From: a virus
IMG/VR virus record: IMGVR_UViG_3300032073_000173
Coordinates: 1-28,531 of that record
Direction: 5' to 3' (one strand)
Length of the DNA: 28,531 nucleotides
Part shown: positions 1 to 9,200 of the stretch, piece after piece
Layout: every line of letters begins with the position of its first letter
Numbering within the stretch: position 1 is the first letter of the stretch
Translations under genes and position numbers: made by a program
The notes under the pieces: model-generated
The model's input: the letters and a program-made list of their open reading frames with translations, nothing else
Told to the model about the DNA's origin: nothing
Database searches by the model: none

Positions 1-3000
1 ATACGATATTGGACCCATCCTCTATAAGCATCTGCTCCAACTGTCCCTTTAGCAAAATATAAACTCGCGCTATGAGAAGAGCCAGCAAAAATACTCATGC
101 CTTGTGCTGCCGATCCATCACCGACAACAAGGTTGTTGCCCCCACCTACAAAATCTTGTGGATTATTGTTTCCAATGCCCACCCTATCGCCAAACAATCC
201 AGAGATTCCAGAGATGTGTGGTCCTGTAGAAAGAATCGAGGTGCTTGTGCTGTTACCGCGATCAGTAACAGTTTGTAAAGTGTCATTCTCCGCAGGAGAA
301 TCACCTGAAAGGAGATAAGGAACACCGTTATTTGTTATGCGATTACCAACACCCGTGCCTAAGAAGTTACCAGATCCAGAGATGTCGCCTCTAACGTCTA
401 ATAAAGTTAGAGGAGTTTCTGTTCCTATACCAACCTTGCCATCAGACTTAATCTTCATTGCTACGGCATTATTACCAGCTATGAATCTAAGAGCGCCATT
501 AGATGAAGTGGTCGCCATATCGAAAGTTTCATTGGTCGTAAAACCAAAGTAACCAACACGGGTGGTGTTATTACCCATGTAATACTGTTGATAAGCTCTA
601 ACTGATGCCACATCTCCTGCCGAAGAATCAGAGAACCTTAAAAACTCATCTGTTCCATCACTATTCTCTAAATGTAGTCTTACTTGAGGACTATCTGCTC
701 CTATACCTACATTGCCTCCTGGTTTAATAACCAATCTAGGATTAGTTTCTAATGCTCCACCTTCTGCTATTCTAAAAGAAGTATCAGTGCCATCTTTCCC
801 TATGGCAAAATTATCACTGCCATCTGTTTGAAATTTCAGTATAGCGTCTCCCCCAGAAGGATTAATTGCCATATATGCAGTTCCAGCATTAGATCTATTT
901 ACGGTAAGGACATCTTGTCCAGCTTTAGTAATAGAAGCTCCACCATTAAGGCTAACAGCATTGGTGGTAGTTGCTCCTCTATCAGTAACAGTTTGTAAGG
1001 TGTCAGCTTCTGCTGGGTTATTCTCTCCAGTGAGAACAGGAACGCCACTAACGAATAATCCTTGCCCGAACATGCCGCTAGTTGGAACATAAACCCCACC
1101 TGCGAAATCAAAGACCGCAGTATGTTCGCCGCTTGAATTATGATCTCTGTTTTGTCCGTCTGCAAAAACAGTAGCTCCTTCATGACCAGCTCTTGCTTTT
1201 CTTCCAGCAGCGATAGTGTAATCTCCACTAGCTAGATTTTCGTAGCCCCCCACTACAGTCGCAGAATTTCCCGTGGCTGTATTTCCTACTCCTCCTAATA
1301 TAGAAGCAGCGTTACTCGCCCCATGTATAGTGTTAGTTCCACCTGCGCCAACGAAGCCCATCGACCCATATAATTTATTTTGAACTCCTCCCGCAATAGT
1401 ACCTGCATCGACAGAGCCAGAAATAGTATTTGTATCGCCTCCAACAATAATATTTTTATTTCCACCTGCAATTTTATTAGTATGTCCACCCGCTATAACA
1501 CTAACACTAGCGCCTGAAATTAAGTTGTCTCTACCTCCCCCAATGAATCCAGCATCTTCAGAGCCACCGTTCCTAATATCGTTATTGTAACCTCCTACGA
1601 CAGCAGAATATTTAGCATCAATAATATCAACACCAGAACCACCACCAATAAAGTTAAAGCCTAAAGTCTCACCTGATATGAGGTTAAACCCTCCTCCAAC
1701 TAAAGTATTAAAGTGTCCACTAATAGCATTTCCTGTTCCCCCAAGAACAGCAGATCCTGTAGCTGGAGAAGCTCCAATAATTTCAGCAGACGCTCCAATG
1801 GCTACTGCTTGATTTGGGAACAAAACAAAAGTGTTACTATGTGCTGATTTAATCGATTCTACGTCTGCTCCAAGAAGCAAACCCTCTGGGGAATCCGTAG
1901 AGTAACTAATTGATTTATCAGTGTCTCCATTGAAGATAATCTTTGATCCATTATAATTAATATCAGTAGTTGTAGCATTACCCCTGTCTACAACATCTTG
2001 CAAAGTATCCGAGCCGCCACCTCCCGCTGCGTCACCAGAGAGTAAATAAGGTATACCTGTGGGGCCAGTTAATCTTCCCGCTTCTCCTGTTCCTAAAGCG
2101 TTACCACTAACATTTAAATTACCACCATCTGCGTCGTCTCCTTCTAATCCTCCTTCGATTGTAAAATCTCCCACAAGGGTTTGGTCCCCTTGGTTATAAA
2201 GATTTAAATCGGGGCCTTCATTTTCAGGCTCAAGAGTAAACGGCCCAATAGTAAATAATTCTTCATTAAATCCTACCTCACTATCAGCTGCTAATTTAAA
2301 GAATAAACCTGTTCCTTCTGGGATGCCATCATTAGCAGTTAATCTAATCTTTTGTCCCTCTTGTATAGAGTTTAAAGGGAAGTTACCTACTAAAGTCCCC
2401 CTATTTGTTTCTAATTCTCCACTAGTGCCATAATATAAAACAGCATCTCCTAAAGATGTAAAGTTGGGAGATTCATTAAACCCCAAATCTAATTCAATAA
2501 ACCCTGTGACACCAGAAGAGTTTATAGGTTGATTATTAAAATATTTTATAGCATCATTTCTAGCTGCTGTATTAGTTATCGATCCTGTATTTGGAGGATC
2601 GAGATTTGTATAAGTTTCATTTAAAACGGTTTCTCCTGAAGCTCTGACAAATACTTTATCAAAAGTGGCAGTGTTAGCGTATAAGTAAAATTCACTAGTA
2701 TGAACACCACCATCTTCGTTTACCACTTCATTCCTGATACCAAAGTTTCTAGTGAAAGAGCCAAAAACATCTATGTTTTGTGATCTGGAAAAAGAAAAAG
2801 TAGAATCCCCTCCGATTCGGTAATCGGCAAAAGCTACAGTTCCATTTGTATTTAGAATGCTTAATCGTTGCCCACTAATAAATGGGTCGGCTGCTATTTG
2901 AGACGCTGAAGAAAGAAGCTCTCCGTTTCTATTTAAAATACTAAACTGTAAAGTTATATCAGCCCCTTCTGTATAAACTCCACTACCAGTTGTGATTTTT

Positions 3001-3524
3001 GTTAAATCGGCACTGTCGGGGGTAAAAGAAGTTTCAAATTCGTAAATCTCGCGAGTAGTAAAGGTGCCTTCGTAATATCCGTCAGTGGATATATCCCCTG
3101 CTGTTGTTCCTATCCCTATCTTTCCTGTTTCCCAAGTAGATGAGCCTTTATAAATAGCATATAAAGCTCCTGAATATTCAGTTCCTTTTTCGAAATTATA
3201 TATGGGGACAGTTGTTCCTATCCCATAATAACCTGTGGCCTCCGCTCTTAAATCTCCGATTGGTTCTGAAGCTCCAATTGAAGTAACTGATCCCGTGTAA
3301 ATATTCGAAGGGAATGGCGGTGCAAATACCAGAGGCATTGCTGTAGTAGCTATACCTACAGCACTTACAAATTCTACGTCATTCCAGCCCGAAGCTTGGG
3401 CTTTTGCATTTAAATATCCTCCTGCACCTGTAGCCCCAGTAGCAAATTCTCTAGCGCTTTTTGCATAAACATATGCTCCGTCAGCCTTACTTAATTTTAA
3501 TACTGTATATCCTGTTTGGTTCAT
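1..3524 (-). CDS. Long trimeric tail fibre protein, C-terminus beyond the window
   Basis: The minus strand stays open from ATG 3524 to base 1, about 1174 codons, and no stop is reached. The start overlaps the J-like stop as TAATG. The N-terminus (MNQTGYTVLKLSKADGAYVY) leads into a beta-rich shaft. Residues from about 600 to 790 hold many GG..N..SG repeats like the YadA-type head (LGGTGNAISG, VVGGYNNDI, VVGGYENLASG). GIGTxxP repeats of the kind found in tail fibres follow, then LYFAKGTVGADAYRGWVQYR. That last motif usually sits just before a C-terminal S74 intramolecular chaperone, which I therefore expect to the left of base 1. Three modules with DTLQ(T/D)V(T/V)DRG recur near 1973-2057, 959-1053 and 233-326. 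Likely role: receptor-binding fibre on the tail tip, last gene of the L-K-I-J operon seen here. The family is clear; the receptor is unknown. Confidence 0.85.
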   Translation of the reverse strand, partial: MNQTGYTVLKLSKADGAYVYAKSAREFATGATGAGGYLNAKAQASGWNDVEFVSAVGIATTAMPLVFAPPFPSNIYTGSVTSIGASEPIGDLRAEATGYYGIGTTVPIYNFEKGTEYSGALYAIYKGSSTWETGKIGIGTTAGDISTDGYYEGTFTTREIYEFETSFTPDSADLTKITTGSGVYTEGADITLQFSILNRNGELLSSASQIAADPFISGQRLSILNTNGTVAFADYRIGGDSTFSFSRSQNIDVFGSFTRNFGIRNEVVNEDGGVHTSEFYLYANTATFDKVFVRASGETVLNETYTNLDPPNTGSITNTAARNDAIKYFNNQPINSSGVTGFIELDLGFNESPNFTSLGDAVLYYGTSGELETNRGTLVGNFPLNSIQEGQKIRLTANDGIPEGTGLFFKLAADSEVGFNEELFTIGPFTLEPENEGPDLNLYNQGDQTLVGDFTIEGGLEGDDADGGNLNVSGNALGTGEAGRLTGPTGIPYLLSGDAAGGGGSDTLQDVVDRGNATTTDINYNGSKIIFNGDTDKSISYSTDSPEGLLLGADVESIKSAHSNTFVLFPNQAVAIGASAEIIGASPATGSAVLGGTGNAISGHFNTLVGGGFNLISGETLGFNFIGGGSGVDIIDAKYSAVVGGYNNDIRNGGSEDAGFIGGGRDNLISGASVSVIAGGHTNKIAGGNKNIIVGGDTNTISGSVDAGTIAGGVQNKLYGSMGFVGAGGTNTIHGASNAASILGGVGNTATGNSATVVGGYENLASGDYTIAAGRKARAGHEGATVFADGQNRDHNSSGEHTAVFDFAGGVYVPTSGMFGQGLFVSGVPVLTGENNPAEADTLQTVTDRGATTTNAVSLNGGASITKAGQDVLTVNRSNAGTAYMAINPSGGDAILKFQTDGSDNFAIGKDGTDTSFRIAEGGALETNPRLVIKPGGNVGIGADSPQVRLHLENSDGTDEFLRFSDSSAGDVASVRAYQQYYMGNNTTRVGYFGFTTNETFDMATTSSNGALRFIAGNNAVAMKIKSDGKVGIGTETPLTLLDVRGDISGSGNFLGTGVGNRITNNGVPYLLSGDSPAENDTLQTVTDRGNSTSTSILSTGPHISGISGLFGDRVGIGNNNPQDFVGGGNNLVVGDGSAAQGMSIFAGSSHSASLYFAKGTVGADAYRGWVQYR

Positions 3525-6500
3525 TAGAGAATCGTTATTCTATCTAAAAATGATTTAGAAAATGTTAAAGTTTCTTCATATAAAACGAAAATTCCAGAGG
3601 ATGCATAATCGGAATCGAAATATGCATTACCTCCTCCTCCTGCGTTGTTACCTAGTGAGTTCACACTAAAATTAAATACACCTACTTGATTGAGACCAGT
3701 AAATAGACCACCAGTGGTAGTTACTGAATCATCAATCACCTGCCCATTAGGAAGGGTTAACATCATATTATAACCTGTGCTATTATCTACTTCGGTCCAC
3801 ATCCCTGTGATAGCGAAAGTTGCATCTGAAGCATTTGGAACTCCTGTAGTAACCGAATCAATCATCGGAGCATCTAGTGTTTTATATGTAACACCATTAA
3901 TTGTTTGTGCGACTTGATAGCTGTAAGTATTAGCTTTATCTTCGATACTAATATTTTTATCAATTAAATTAAATTTACCAGTGTCGTATTTTGTAGCTGT
4001 TACCAAATATTCATTAGGAGCCTCCTCTTTCATAGAGATGACTTTATACATAAATGGACTAGCGTCTTTTATTTGAAATTTTGCAGGACTTCCTAACTTT
4101 ACGAATGGTAAAATACTTGGTATGTTAAAACCAGAAACTATTGACCCATAAGTTTGATCAATTATAGAGCCTGTTACGCTTAAAACAGCCATTTGGTCTG
4201 GGTTTATTGCGGAAATTTCAGATGCTGTTATACCTCTCGTGTAAGTATTTAAAGACGTTATGCCGCTGAATACAGCGGCGGCTCCTCTTCCAGCGCCAGT
4301 GGCAGTCATGTTTATAGCCGCCAAGTTCCCAGTATTTAAATCGGCTAGCGTTTGAGTGCCTGTTAATTCAGATATAAAATCTCCAGATGCTAAATCAAAA
4401 GCGCTCTTATTGTTTTCGCCAGTTCCAGAAGCAAATATCCAACCAGTTACTCCTGTTTCGAAATAAAGATAAGTCCCGCTTTCGTTTAATCCTGTATATA
4501 AACCATACTCTTGGAATCTAGTATCATTTAAGCCTGTGGCTTCCGAGTATCCTGCTGTGTATCCTGAAAATCCATAATCTCCCGTGTATCTGACGTAGGC
4601 AGCAGTATCCATGCCTGTCACTGTAAAGCCATAATATCTTTGTCTAATCGAATTTGCAATTAGATCTAAATCCTCATAAGAATCTGCTCCTGTTGGATTA
4701 TAAACGCTTAATACTCCATCCATTGATGAAGAATTAAATTGATTAGTCAGTCTGATTGTTTCAGCCTCTAAATCGACAGCTAATACCTTACCAAAATTCG
4801 CTTTATTGGTTTTTAATTCATCTTCAATTACTACAAGATCTCCAGGTTTACATAAAAGGCTTTCAAGTCCTGCGGTAAATGCAACTTGTTGATTCTCTTT
4901 TATCTTGGAGAAGATTTGATGTTGAGCGGTTCTGCGAGCCATCGCTCTAGAAGTGATACCAATACCTTCTATTTTTTTCTTAAAGATTCCCCGCTCTTTA
5001 ATATCTTCCTCGTCCTCTACAACTTCGATTTTTGGTGAGAAGTTATCAAACCTGTCCCTATATCCTACCTCTATACAGTTGAATTGTTCGTCTCTCCTGT
5101 TGTTTGAATAAAAGAAGAGTCCATCTTTAACGCTTTCATTTGTAAAAAGATTTACAGCTTCTCTAGGTCTATCATCTACAAAATTTATTTCTGAATTACT
5201 AAAAAATGTTCTACCTTTAAACAAAGCAGCAATAGTATTAATCGCATCAAAAATCTTTTGACCTTGATCAAAGACTATATTGCACGAAAATCTGGGTTCC
5301 TTACCGCCTCGCCCGTCACTAACTCCCTCGAAATATCCATTATCATCAACAGCATCACAAAATCTTCCTATTTTATATAATTGCCATTTATTAATTGTGT
5401 CTTTATCTAAATGAGAACCCATTCCATACCTAGAGTTTGTAAGTAAATCATACAAAATCCAAGCTGGGTTATCTGTCCACATTAACTCTTCGTGGAAAGA
5501 GCCATTCCAATCTCCCTTGTAAACTAATTTATTTTCTTGGCTCGTATTATCAAAAAGCTCTTGGTTAGCGTAATATCTTTTGTCTACGCCTTTTTTCACA
5601 GGAAAATAATTATTAGGTACTTTTACTTTTTTTAATTTACAATCATAACTTCTTCTAGGGATATTGCCAAAAGCCCTAGAGTCTAATTTAGTTCCGACTA
5701 TAGCAGAAAAAGGATAAGGAAGGTCTACCCCAATTATTTCAGTTACTTTCCTTACTGAAACTGTTTTCGCTAATAAAACAGAATTAGATTCGTAAGAAAG
5801 TTTTGTTACTTTAACATATCTCTTTTGCGTGCTGTCTTCATCTATGGTTCCAGCTTCTATACCCTCCTCTCCATCTGCGCTTAAAACAGATTGTTTGCTA
5901 GTTATTGTTTCAGGTAGCTGAAAAGGTTGAGATAAATAATCTAAACTATCATCTGCACCATTAAGCTCTACCACAAATTCTCTTCCACTTGTGGCTTGGT
6001 AGTCAGGATTACCAATATCAATTAAAGTGTTTCCCTCGATGAGAGCTACAATACGATAAGTATAAGTCCTGAAAGGTATCTGTCCTTCCGAGCCGTCACT
6101 TTTCTTTCCTATTTTTCCAGTTTCGACCTGTATGTTTAATACTGTCGGGAAGGTGGTTCCTATAGAAAGGTCTTTATTACCTTCACCTCTTCCTGCTCTG
6201 ACTTCATCTACATCTTTTATTAAAGTATCTTTTAACTCTGTTATATCTAAGGTTATAAATACTTGATCTACATTAGGGTTGTAAATAGTATGAACGACAG
6301 GAATAGCTCTTTCGTCAAATGCCGCTAAAGAGTTTTCTCCCCAATCTGAATAATTTCTTGTGATTGCGCGAGCATCTTTTCTTTGATCATCGCTACCCTC
6401 ATTCAAAGGCAAGCTTTCTATTAAATCTGTATTATAATTTGTCGCGGTTTCGCTTAAAACACTGTCTCTTGTTAACATTAATGAGTTAGCCGCAATCCTT

Positions 6501-8182
6501 TGTGGAGCATTGCTTTGAGCGCCTATTGTATTAGGGTTACCGTCAGCTTTAGCTGTGCCGAAAGGTCCGAACAACTCTCTGTCATACATGTGATCTATAA
6601 AGACTTTGTTGAAAAACTTAAATGGATCTTGTGATTCTGTTCCTTTTTTTAATTCTGCTAATACATTACTGTAATTATATTTTAAATTAGTGGGATTAAA
6701 ATTATTAATGGTCGCGTTTTCTGATATGAGACTATCAGTTATCTCAAGAGTTTTAGCGTATTTAAAAGAATTTAAATCGCTTAAAGCGCTTATGACTGCT
6801 CTAGGGATTGTGTAAGTGTAAGCGTTTCCATAAGGGAAGTCGTTTCCTCTGTCAGTTCTAACAAAGGTTTCGGTAGGATCATTTAGAATTGGAAACTCAA
6901 AAATCAAAAAGCCATGCATGACTCCAGTTAAAGTGCCATCTGAATCTATCTCTGGGCATGTTACATCAGTAACTCTCATCCCAGCGTTTTCCATGACCGC
7001 AATTAAGTTGAATCCGCTTTGAGATCCAACGGGGAAAGTGGTCATATTGAATAAATCATTTCCATCTACAATAGATTTATTTAAATTACTATTTGAATCT
7101 TCTACTTTTACTATAATAACCCCTCCGTATTCTTCTGGGTTTAAATAATTTTTGAGTAAATTTGATGCATTAGAATTACCCATGCTGAAACCAAGGCGTT
7201 TTAAAGCTCTTAAAGCTAAATCTTTCTGGACTATGTTACCACCGAACTGATTGTTATTAGCGTATAAGCCATAAATAGTATTGAGTTCTGGGAACGCTAC
7301 TTCATTTATTTTTTGTTCGTTTTGATCAAAGATTTTTCTCTGTTCCGTGAGCCACCCACCAAGCCTGATCGTAAAATCTAAATCAGGTTGGAAAGAAAAG
7401 ACGAATTTAGATGAAGCTAGAGTTGTATCTGCCCATAAAAGACTGCCTAATGTTCCGTTAGCTCTACTATCATCTCTAAATGCTGCATTAGAATCGCTAT
7501 AACCAGTTTGGTTTTCACCATTTAAATACCATTGGAATGTTTGTGCTCCAGCAGCCCCTCTATATTTGATAAATCCCCTTATGTATAAACCGAAGTCTGA
7601 TTCTTGCGCTGGAACTAAAGGGGTTGTAGGGTTTGCATGTCCATGTGGTTCACCCCTATTATTTTCCCCTCGGACATGAATATTTGTAGTTTCTCTTATA
7701 AAAACCATAGCCACATCCACGCTTGAGGAACCTTCGTCATTATCTGGACCGCCAGCAGTGCTAGAGTTTAAAGTCGTTATTTTTCCGTCTGAACTTCGCT
7801 TTACAGATTCTTTTACTTCTTGGAAAAATTCACTACAAAACGCCACTCCTTTAGTGCCATCCAACTCCATGTTAAGAGTTTCTATAGTTTCAGCTTCTAA
7901 AGTAGTTAATTGATCTAGTTCTCTAGGGGAATCTGTAGTGACAGCCACCGCAGTATCATCTAAATAAATACCTTGTAGCATTTGTAAACCGTCTACAGTT
8001 TCTCCGTTAGCGTTTACCAAACCTTCGATTGGGCCATCACTAATTAAATCTAATGTTTCTGCGTAGCTATAAGATGCTCCATATTGCAACTCTCCCATAA
8101 CAGGAGGTTTATAAATAGGAGGTTTTGGTTTTTTACTGCCACCGCCCCCAGCGATACTAATCTTTTTTAATAGATGCTTCAT
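3524..8182 (-). CDS. J: Tail tip host-specificity protein, lambda J-like
   Basis: 1552 residues against about 1130 in lambda J. The N-terminus has a glycine/lysine stretch followed by PVMGELQYGASYSYAETLDL and ISDGPIEGLVN, the typical J opening. Residues around 870-1110 contain the conserved core (NPAWILYDLLTNSRYGMGSH, GRFCDAVDDNGYF, FSCNIVFDQG, KPGDLVVIEDE). A Tyr/Gly-rich stretch from about residue 1150 to 1330 is inserted before the closing core strand (SPFMYKVISMKEEAPNEYLV), and fibronectin-like beta sequence ends the protein. J forms the central tail fibre at the baseplate hub and contacts the host receptor. Start and stop overlap the neighbours as TAATG on both sides, so I and the fibre are probably translationally coupled to it. 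The extra length lies mainly in the N-terminal half and the Tyr/Gly insertion. Confidence 0.88.
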   Translation of the reverse strand: MKHLLKKISIAGGGGSKKPKPPIYKPPVMGELQYGASYSYAETLDLISDGPIEGLVNANGETVDGLQMLQGIYLDDTAVAVTTDSPRELDQLTTLEAETIETLNMELDGTKGVAFCSEFFQEVKESVKRSSDGKITTLNSSTAGGPDNDEGSSSVDVAMVFIRETTNIHVRGENNRGEPHGHANPTTPLVPAQESDFGLYIRGFIKYRGAAGAQTFQWYLNGENQTGYSDSNAAFRDDSRANGTLGSLLWADTTLASSKFVFSFQPDLDFTIRLGGWLTEQRKIFDQNEQKINEVAFPELNTIYGLYANNNQFGGNIVQKDLALRALKRLGFSMGNSNASNLLKNYLNPEEYGGVIIVKVEDSNSNLNKSIVDGNDLFNMTTFPVGSQSGFNLIAVMENAGMRVTDVTCPEIDSDGTLTGVMHGFLIFEFPILNDPTETFVRTDRGNDFPYGNAYTYTIPRAVISALSDLNSFKYAKTLEITDSLISENATINNFNPTNLKYNYSNVLAELKKGTESQDPFKFFNKVFIDHMYDRELFGPFGTAKADGNPNTIGAQSNAPQRIAANSLMLTRDSVLSETATNYNTDLIESLPLNEGSDDQRKDARAITRNYSDWGENSLAAFDERAIPVVHTIYNPNVDQVFITLDITELKDTLIKDVDEVRAGRGEGNKDLSIGTTFPTVLNIQVETGKIGKKSDGSEGQIPFRTYTYRIVALIEGNTLIDIGNPDYQATSGREFVVELNGADDSLDYLSQPFQLPETITSKQSVLSADGEEGIEAGTIDEDSTQKRYVKVTKLSYESNSVLLAKTVSVRKVTEIIGVDLPYPFSAIVGTKLDSRAFGNIPRRSYDCKLKKVKVPNNYFPVKKGVDKRYYANQELFDNTSQENKLVYKGDWNGSFHEELMWTDNPAWILYDLLTNSRYGMGSHLDKDTINKWQLYKIGRFCDAVDDNGYFEGVSDGRGGKEPRFSCNIVFDQGQKIFDAINTIAALFKGRTFFSNSEINFVDDRPREAVNLFTNESVKDGLFFYSNNRRDEQFNCIEVGYRDRFDNFSPKIEVVEDEEDIKERGIFKKKIEGIGITSRAMARRTAQHQIFSKIKENQQVAFTAGLESLLCKPGDLVVIEDELKTNKANFGKVLAVDLEAETIRLTNQFNSSSMDGVLSVYNPTGADSYEDLDLIANSIRQRYYGFTVTGMDTAAYVRYTGDYGFSGYTAGYSEATGLNDTRFQEYGLYTGLNESGTYLYFETGVTGWIFASGTGENNKSAFDLASGDFISELTGTQTLADLNTGNLAAINMTATGAGRGAAAVFSGITSLNTYTRGITASEISAINPDQMAVLSVTGSIIDQTYGSIVSGFNIPSILPFVKLGSPAKFQIKDASPFMYKVISMKEEAPNEYLVTATKYDTGKFNLIDKNISIEDKANTYSYQVAQTINGVTYKTLDAPMIDSVTTGVPNASDATFAITGMWTEVDNSTGYNMMLTLPNGQVIDDSVTTTGGLFTGLNQVGVFNFSVNSLGNNAGGGGNAYFDSDYASSGIFVLYEETLTFSKSFLDRITIL

Positions 8183-8784
8183 TAGGTCGGGTCTACTCTA
8201 TTACCAATGAAAACAGGGTTTGATACCTTACCTGCTACCGCTTTCTGTGGAGATTGATGTTGAGGGAATGATTTGATTGTGGCTTGGATTACTTGAGAGC
8301 CTACTTTCAATCGGCCATATCCAATAGGAACTGGAGAGCCTTGACTGGCTACGTTGACTGTGTTTGTGAATATTAATGACGATTTAGAAGCATTAGCTTC
8401 AATCTCCAAAGCTTCGACTTCAGGTTTTGGGGTTAGAGCGTATGAAATAACAGCAAAAAATAAAGCGCTAGCTATATTAGCTAATAAAGCACTTCCTCCT
8501 ACTAGCGGTAGGAAAAATGCAGGTCCAGATCCAGCTATAGCGGGAACCAAGTCTATTGTTTCGGGGCTTCTAACTCCAGAAATATGCTCTTCTTGAGTGA
8601 CTCTTTTTTTATTAATGATAATATCATAACAGAATCCTTGTTTTTGTAATTCTACTAATCTTTTAACAAATCCGCTTTTATTACAATCTATAGCTTCTAA
8701 TACATTTTTTGGGTTTGGTAAGCTAAATTTAAAAGAGCTTCCATATTCCCGTGCCAGAATTCCATGTATTTTTACTAGAGTCAT
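8182..8784 (-). CDS. I: Tail assembly protein I-like (TAPI)
   Basis: 200 residues. The first 70 form a ubiquitin-like beta-grasp segment (VKIHGILAREYGSSFKF ... GFVKRLVELQKQGFCYDI). A Gly/Ala-rich hydrophobic hinge follows (GPAFFLPLVGGSALLANIASALFFAVISYAL, residues about 88-118). The C-terminus carries the family signature NTVNVASQGSPVPIGYGRLKVGSQVIQA. Lambda gpI is needed for tail tip assembly but is not kept as a major virion part. The order K-I-J is exactly that of lambdoid tails. The start overlaps the K stop as ATGA and the stop overlaps the J start as TAATG. The match is by order and motif. Confidence 0.8.
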   Translation of the reverse strand: MTLVKIHGILAREYGSSFKFSLPNPKNVLEAIDCNKSGFVKRLVELQKQGFCYDIIINKKRVTQEEHISGVRSPETIDLVPAIAGSGPAFFLPLVGGSALLANIASALFFAVISYALTPKPEVEALEIEANASKSSLIFTNTVNVASQGSPVPIGYGRLKVGSQVIQATIKSFPQHQSPQKAVAGKVSNPVFIGNRVDPT

Positions 8785-9200
8785 TTTACAGCCTTAATCC
8801 TTTCTAGTATATTTACATCCGCTTCTATGGTTTTGGGCGTATAAATATTTATTTTTTTTGTATTTAAGCTATAAATCAAAAAAGGTTGGCAGCAATTGTC
8901 AGACATTTTAACATCAAATTCTGATTCAGTCTCGTCTCCTAGTATATGGCTATGGAAAACTGCCACCATATCGTAAGAATCTTTAAACAGAAGATAACTT
9001 AAAGGGTTAATTAAAAAATATGATCTAGGGTCATCGGATGCATTATCTTCTAACTGAATAATAAATTCTTTGTTTTTATGATCATAGCCTAAAAACCCAC
9101 ATATCTCCTTTGTGAAATGCTTATGAGCTATTTCTTTTATCTTATGAAGAGCCGAAACCTCCCCTTTACACTTGTGCGTTTCTGCCATAGCTAAATCCAT
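8781..9200 (-). CDS. K: Tail assembly protein K-like, JAB/MPN metalloprotease domain only
   Basis: A complete JAMM zinc protease motif is visible: Glu32 in KEICGFLGYD, then HSHILGDETESEFD, which fits H-x-H-x7-S-x2-D (His83, His85, Ser93, Asp96). It is followed by DNCCQPFLIYSL, typical of phage K proteins. Lambda K joins this JAB domain to an NlpC/P60 peptidase. Here the protein ends soon after the JAB domain, so the NlpC/P60 half is absent. I chose ATG 9200 because AGGA lies 4 nt upstream; a GTG at 9218 or an ATG at 9188 are alternatives. It starts inside the end of the L gene and its TGA overlaps the start of I as ATGA. Probable role: tail tip maturation, or peptidase-assisted entry. Confidence 0.8.
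   Translation of the reverse strand: MDLAMAETHKCKGEVSALHKIKEIAHKHFTKEICGFLGYDHKNKEFIIQLEDNASDDPRSYFLINPLSYLLFKDSYDMVAVFHSHILGDETESEFDVKMSDNCCQPFLIYSLNTKKINIYTPKTIEADVNILERIKAVK

Noticed and set aside
72-552. Plus-strand frames of 68-73 residues
   Set aside because: Antisense to the fibre gene, rich in Pro/Ser from reading Gly/Thr codons backwards, no start context.
899-1489. Minus-strand reading frames of 109 and 64 residues inside the fibre region
   Set aside because: They are out of frame with the open fibre frame that covers the whole region and have low-complexity leucine-rich content typical of shadows.
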